Below are positions 41,941 to 44,719 of a DNA stretch of 44,719 nt, one piece after another. Below the pieces are notes generated by a model. The model saw only the letters and a program-made list of their open reading frames with translations, made no database searches and had not been told where the DNA came from. The translations under genes and the position numbers were made by a program. Numbering within the stretch: position 1 is the first letter of the stretch; the number at the start of each line of letters is the position of its first letter. The stretch comes from CAZBEL01 sp964628055 (lineage in GTDB: Bacteria; Fidelibacterota; Marinisomatia; Marinisomatales; TCS56): positions 1 through 44,719 of the forward strand of contig CAZVNL010000018.1 of the NCBI GenBank assembly GCA_964628055.1, in the 5' to 3' direction.

Positions 41941-42310
41941 GACGCTCCAGGTCGTCGCGGATAAGGATGAGAATGGCTGACTGGGGCAGTAGGAGGTAAT
42001 CCTGGCTGTCGATTTTGATTTCGACAGCAGCTTTATTGAGGAATAAGCAGTAGTCTCCCACTTCGACCTGCGTGGGGATATATTGTATCTCTCCCGCTTT
42101 TTCCTGTTTCCACGGTTCTTCCAGGGAGGCTTCCGGGTTTACCATGGGAATCCCCGGTCCCACTTCCACCACGACCCCGCCCTGGACTTCCTGTTTTTCT
42201 ACTACACTGGGGGGCAGATAGAGGCCCGCGGCTGACTTTTTCCCCGCCTTTTCAGGACGAATTAAAACCCGGTCTCCCACCACGATAATCTGTTTATTAT
42301 CACTGAGCAC
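41930..42310 (-). CDS. GroES-like (cpn10-fold) protein
   Basis: The core GDRVLIRPEKAGKKSAAGLY, then LPPSVVEKQEVQGGVVVEVG and the end DYLLLPQSAILILI match the cpn10 fold. The middle is longer than in GroES: an extra segment (NPEASLEEPWKQEKAGEIQY) sits where the roof loop lies, and the mobile loop reads KSAAGLYLPP instead of GGIVLP. There is no groEL next to it. I place the start at GTG 42310, 11 residues before GDRV as in GroES. A GTG at 42388 with a better GAGGG site would add 26 residues and overlap the GNAT gene. It may be a specialised co-chaperonin or a GroES-fold protein with another role. The convergent porin gene overlaps it by 11 bp. Confidence 0.82.
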   Translation of the reverse strand: MLSDNKQIIVVGDRVLIRPEKAGKKSAAGLYLPPSVVEKQEVQGGVVVEVGPGIPMVNPEASLEEPWKQEKAGEIQYIPTQVEVGDYCLFLNKAAVEIKIDSQDYLLLPQSAILILIRDDLERLTE

Positions 42311-42369
42311 GGTGGAACTTAATATGGGAGGCAGGAATACCAAAGGAACGTGTTTGTTGAATCTACGAG

Positions 42370-42822
42370 GTGAACTCCCGAAATTCACCCGTGGACCCTC
42401 AGGTTAAAATCGTCACCAGTGATGAAGAACGGCAACAGGCCTACGCCATTCGCTACGAAGTGTTCGTAAAAGGGCAACAGGTTCCGGTGGAGATTGAGAT
42501 GGACCAGTTCGACGAACAGGCCGTCCATGTACTGGCAACCCTTGATGGCCAGCCGGTAGGCACAGCCCGGTGGAGAACAACTTCCCGGGGAGTAAAGTTG
42601 GAACGCTTTGCCGTTTTAAAGGAATATCGCTCCCGGGGAGTGGGTGCCGCGTTGGTTCGTTTTATACTGCAGAAGGTCGATCATCAGGCAACGATTTATT
42701 TACATGCTCAAGAAGCTGTAGTTCCTTTTTATGAAAAATACGGATTTGTGCCGGTGGGAAAACCGTTCGACGAAGTGGGTATAAAACACCGAAAGATGTA
42801 TTGGCATCCAATCACAGAATAG
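42370..42822 (+). CDS. GNAT-family N-acetyltransferase
   Basis: A 150-residue acetyltransferase of the ElaA/YjcF-like GNAT group: IRYEVFVKGQQVPVEIEMDQ, then VGTARWRTTSRGVKLERFAV (beta-4), the acetyl-CoA loop EYRSRGVGAALVRFIL (R/Q-x-x-G-x-G/A) and PFYEKYGFVPVGKPFDEVGI. It transfers an acetyl group from acetyl-CoA to an amine that cannot be predicted. Start codons GTG 42370 and GTG 42391 are both possible; the second is nearer the family start and does not overlap the longer form of the divergent GroES-like gene. A weak T-rich tract follows the stop. Confidence 0.9.
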   Translation: MNSRNSPVDPQVKIVTSDEERQQAYAIRYEVFVKGQQVPVEIEMDQFDEQAVHVLATLDGQPVGTARWRTTSRGVKLERFAVLKEYRSRGVGAALVRFILQKVDHQATIYLHAQEAVVPFYEKYGFVPVGKPFDEVGIKHRKMYWHPITE

Positions 42823-42944
42823 TTGGTAATTAACCGCGTTTATTTTTTTAATTTTACTTATGTCTACTCCAAAGGGACACTTGGGCCTTCATCCCTTTCG
42901 GGTTTATATTCAATCCTTGAATTCCTGATCAGGAAAGGAAACCA

Positions 42945-44719
42945 TTGTCCAGCTCTATCTATCGCCGCCTGCTGAAGCTCGTCTCGGCATACTGGCTCCA
43001 TCTTGTCATCTCAATTGTGGCGGCCTTGATCTTTGTCGTTCTTAATAGCGCCTCCATCTGGCTGACGGCATCCCTCATTAACAACATTTTAGCAGATTTT
43101 AATGATATTGTGCGGCAGCAGGCCGCCTGGGCTGCCAATGCCTCCTTGTCGCTTAATGAAAAATTGAAGTTCTGGACCAATCATTTCATTTTGCGGGATA
43201 CTGCCCGGGAGTCCCTGGAAGTCCTTTGTATCGCCATCTTGGTAATCTTCTTCGCCAAAAACCTGTTTTTGTATATTAAAAATATTCTACTCCAGTACGT
43301 ACAGCTCAAATTGGTCACCGAGTTACGGGCGCAATTGTATGAGCATATTCATTCCCTGTCATTGGCCTTCTTCCACGAGCGTCCTTCCGGAGCCATCAGT
43401 TCCATTGTAATCAATGATGTACAACAGATGCGGTCGGCACTCTCCACCAGTTTTCAGAAGTTATTGGTGGAACCGATCAATATTTTGGCGTTCGCTTTTC
43501 TCTTATTTGTAATTAGCTGGAAGTTGGCTTTGGTGGTTTTGATCATCCTCCCTTTGGCGGGGGTGGTCATCGTGTCCATTGGACGAAGTATTCGCCGGAA
43601 GTCCCGTCGAACCCAAAAGAAAATTGCTCACATCATGGATATCCTGACGGAAACACTTTCCTCCATCAGGATTGTGAAGGCTTTTGTTATGGAGCGGGCG
43701 GAGGTGCGGAAGTTCACCAAAGAGATGCGGAAGTACTTCCAACTATTATTCCGCCGGGCCCGGTTGGATTTACTGGCCGGCCCGCTCACGGAAAGCATTG
43801 GGGTTGTAATTGGAGTGGTCCTTCTCTACTACGGCGGGATTGAAGTCCTGGCGCATAAAGGGATCAGCCCCGAGGACTTCATTCGTTTCATCTTCGTATT
43901 ATTCTCAGTCCTTGGTCCCATCAAACAGCTCAGCAATGTCAATGTGAAGTTGCAGATGGGGATCGCCTCGGCGGAACGCGTCTTTCAACTGTTGGACACG
44001 CCACCGGAGATTACCGATGCCCCCGGGGCCGTTGACAAACATGACTTTAACGAATCAATCGTCTTCCAGGATGTTTATTTTGAGTATCGAAGCAGTGATG
44101 AACGTGTTTTGAGGGGGGTTTCTTTCCAAATCAAAAAGGGGGAAGTGGTCGCCCTTGTGGGTCCCAGCGGTGCTGGTAAATCAACCATTGCCGACTTGAT
44201 TCCCCGGTTCTACGATGTCACCTCCGGGGCGGTCCTCATTGACGGGATCGATATTCGTAATATTACCCTTGACGCTCTCCGGGCTCTAATGGGGATTGTG
44301 ACCCAGGAAGTCATTTTATTCAATGATACGATTAGAAATAATATCTCCTACGGCATGGAGTCAGTGGGGGATAAGGAGCTCCGGGCAGCGGCTGAGGCGG
44401 CCAATGCCTTGGAATTCATTGAACAGATGCCCGGAGGTTTTGACTGTTACATTGGGGAGCGCGGTGTGAAATTGTCCGGGGGTCAACGACAACGATTGGC
44501 CATTGCCCGCGCCCTTTTAAAGAATCCGCCCATTTTAATCTTGGACGAGGCCACTTCCTCCTTGGATGCAGAATCGGAAAAGCTGGTGCAGAAAGCCATT
44601 GAACAACTCATGGTAGATCGCACCGTTCTGGTCATTGCCCACCGTCTATCCACCATTGTTAACGCGCAGAAAATAGTTGTACTCAAAGCTGGCCAAATCG
44701 TGGAAATGGGGACTCATGA
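42945..44719 (+). CDS. ABC exporter (MsbA-type, TM domain fused to ATPase), cut by the window end
   Basis: The frame runs from TTG 42945 (AGGAAAGGAA just upstream) to the last base, 591 complete codons without a stop, so the 3' end lies outside. Residues about 1-330 hold six TMs of an ABC exporter with a longer than usual loop after TM1 (residues 45-90). The ATPase follows: Walker A GPSGAGKST, Q loop TQEVILFNDTIRNNISYG, signature LSGGQRQRLAIARALL, Walker B ILILDEATSS and H loop IAHRLST. The length and type fit MsbA-like lipid flippases or multidrug exporters; substrate not known. A conventional six-frame list that demands a stop would miss this gene. Confidence 0.93.
   Translation, partial: MSSSIYRRLLKLVSAYWLHLVISIVAALIFVVLNSASIWLTASLINNILADFNDIVRQQAAWAANASLSLNEKLKFWTNHFILRDTARESLEVLCIAILVIFFAKNLFLYIKNILLQYVQLKLVTELRAQLYEHIHSLSLAFFHERPSGAISSIVINDVQQMRSALSTSFQKLLVEPINILAFAFLLFVISWKLALVVLIILPLAGVVIVSIGRSIRRKSRRTQKKIAHIMDILTETLSSIRIVKAFVMERAEVRKFTKEMRKYFQLLFRRARLDLLAGPLTESIGVVIGVVLLYYGGIEVLAHKGISPEDFIRFIFVLFSVLGPIKQLSNVNVKLQMGIASAERVFQLLDTPPEITDAPGAVDKHDFNESIVFQDVYFEYRSSDERVLRGVSFQIKKGEVVALVGPSGAGKSTIADLIPRFYDVTSGAVLIDGIDIRNITLDALRALMGIVTQEVILFNDTIRNNISYGMESVGDKELRAAAEAANALEFIEQMPGGFDCYIGERGVKLSGGQRQRLAIARALLKNPPILILDEATSSLDAESEKLVQKAIEQLMVDRTVLVIAHRLSTIVNAQKIVVLKAGQIVEMGTH

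Overview
The window is 44.7 kb of bacterial chromosome from what looks like a metagenome assembly: it contains a scaffold gap of exactly 100 Ns. Several features point to the FCB superphylum, perhaps a Marinimicrobia/Calditrichota-like lineage. These are two proteins with type IX secretion (T9SS) type A C-terminal sorting domains, a SusC-like TonB receptor with an N-terminal carboxypeptidase-regulatory-like domain, a DUF4249-type lipoprotein partner, and many outer-membrane barrels. The lineage is inferred from gene content only. Genes are dense, usually separated by a few bases or joined by ATGA/TGATG overlaps. TAA, TGA and TAG all serve as ordinary stops.

Layout. 0-5 kb (minus): a TetR-controlled envelope export operon (TetR, RND/MMPL transporter, LolA-like protein, outer-membrane barrel) with a near-palindromic candidate operator. 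5.1-6.08 kb: a non-coding stretch holding an internally deleted IS transposase. 6-25 kb: a redox and respiration region. It carries an Fe-S-type Rrf2 regulator, a PNPOx-like/UbiA fusion, a Crp/Fnr regulator with a thioredoxin-like protein and DoxX, a Rieske/ThDP-enzyme fusion coupled to a membrane PAS protein, a sensor kinase and receiver protein, a TVP38/mercuric-reductase-like fusion, a membrane-anchored glutamate-synthase-like flavoprotein, a thioredoxin-reductase-like protein, a type II NADH dehydrogenase, NAD(P)HX epimerase, and a metal-sensing pair (exported HMA protein and CadC-like ArsR) behind a perfect 22-bp palindrome. 25-28 kb: a large membrane protein with a degenerate spermidine-synthase domain and TPRs.

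28-30.7 kb (minus): two tandem T9SS-sorted redoxin genes whose reading frames are intact except for in-frame stop codons (two TAG plus one TGA in one gene, one TAG in the other) and one slip in an A6 run. The assembly gap inside the first gene is flanked by an exact 55-nt duplicate, and collapsing it restores the frame. 30.8-36.3 kb: ThiI, an exported peroxiredoxin, the TonB receptor with its lipoprotein, and a DUF2231-like protein. 36.3-44.7 kb: tRNA-Glu, a His-rich zinc-ribbon membrane protein, exonuclease III, AMP nucleosidase, HemW, an exported class B-like phosphatase, an alginate-export-like porin, a GroES-like protein, a GNAT acetyltransferase, and an ABC exporter cut by the window end.

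The genes most worth attention are the domain fusions in the redox region (Rieske-ThDP, PNPOx-UbiA, TVP38-oxidoreductase), three regulator/palindrome pairs (TetR, Rrf2, ArsR), and the stop-interrupted redoxin pair. No CRISPR array, prophage or intact mobile element was seen. Domain assignments come from reading motifs, not from database searches.
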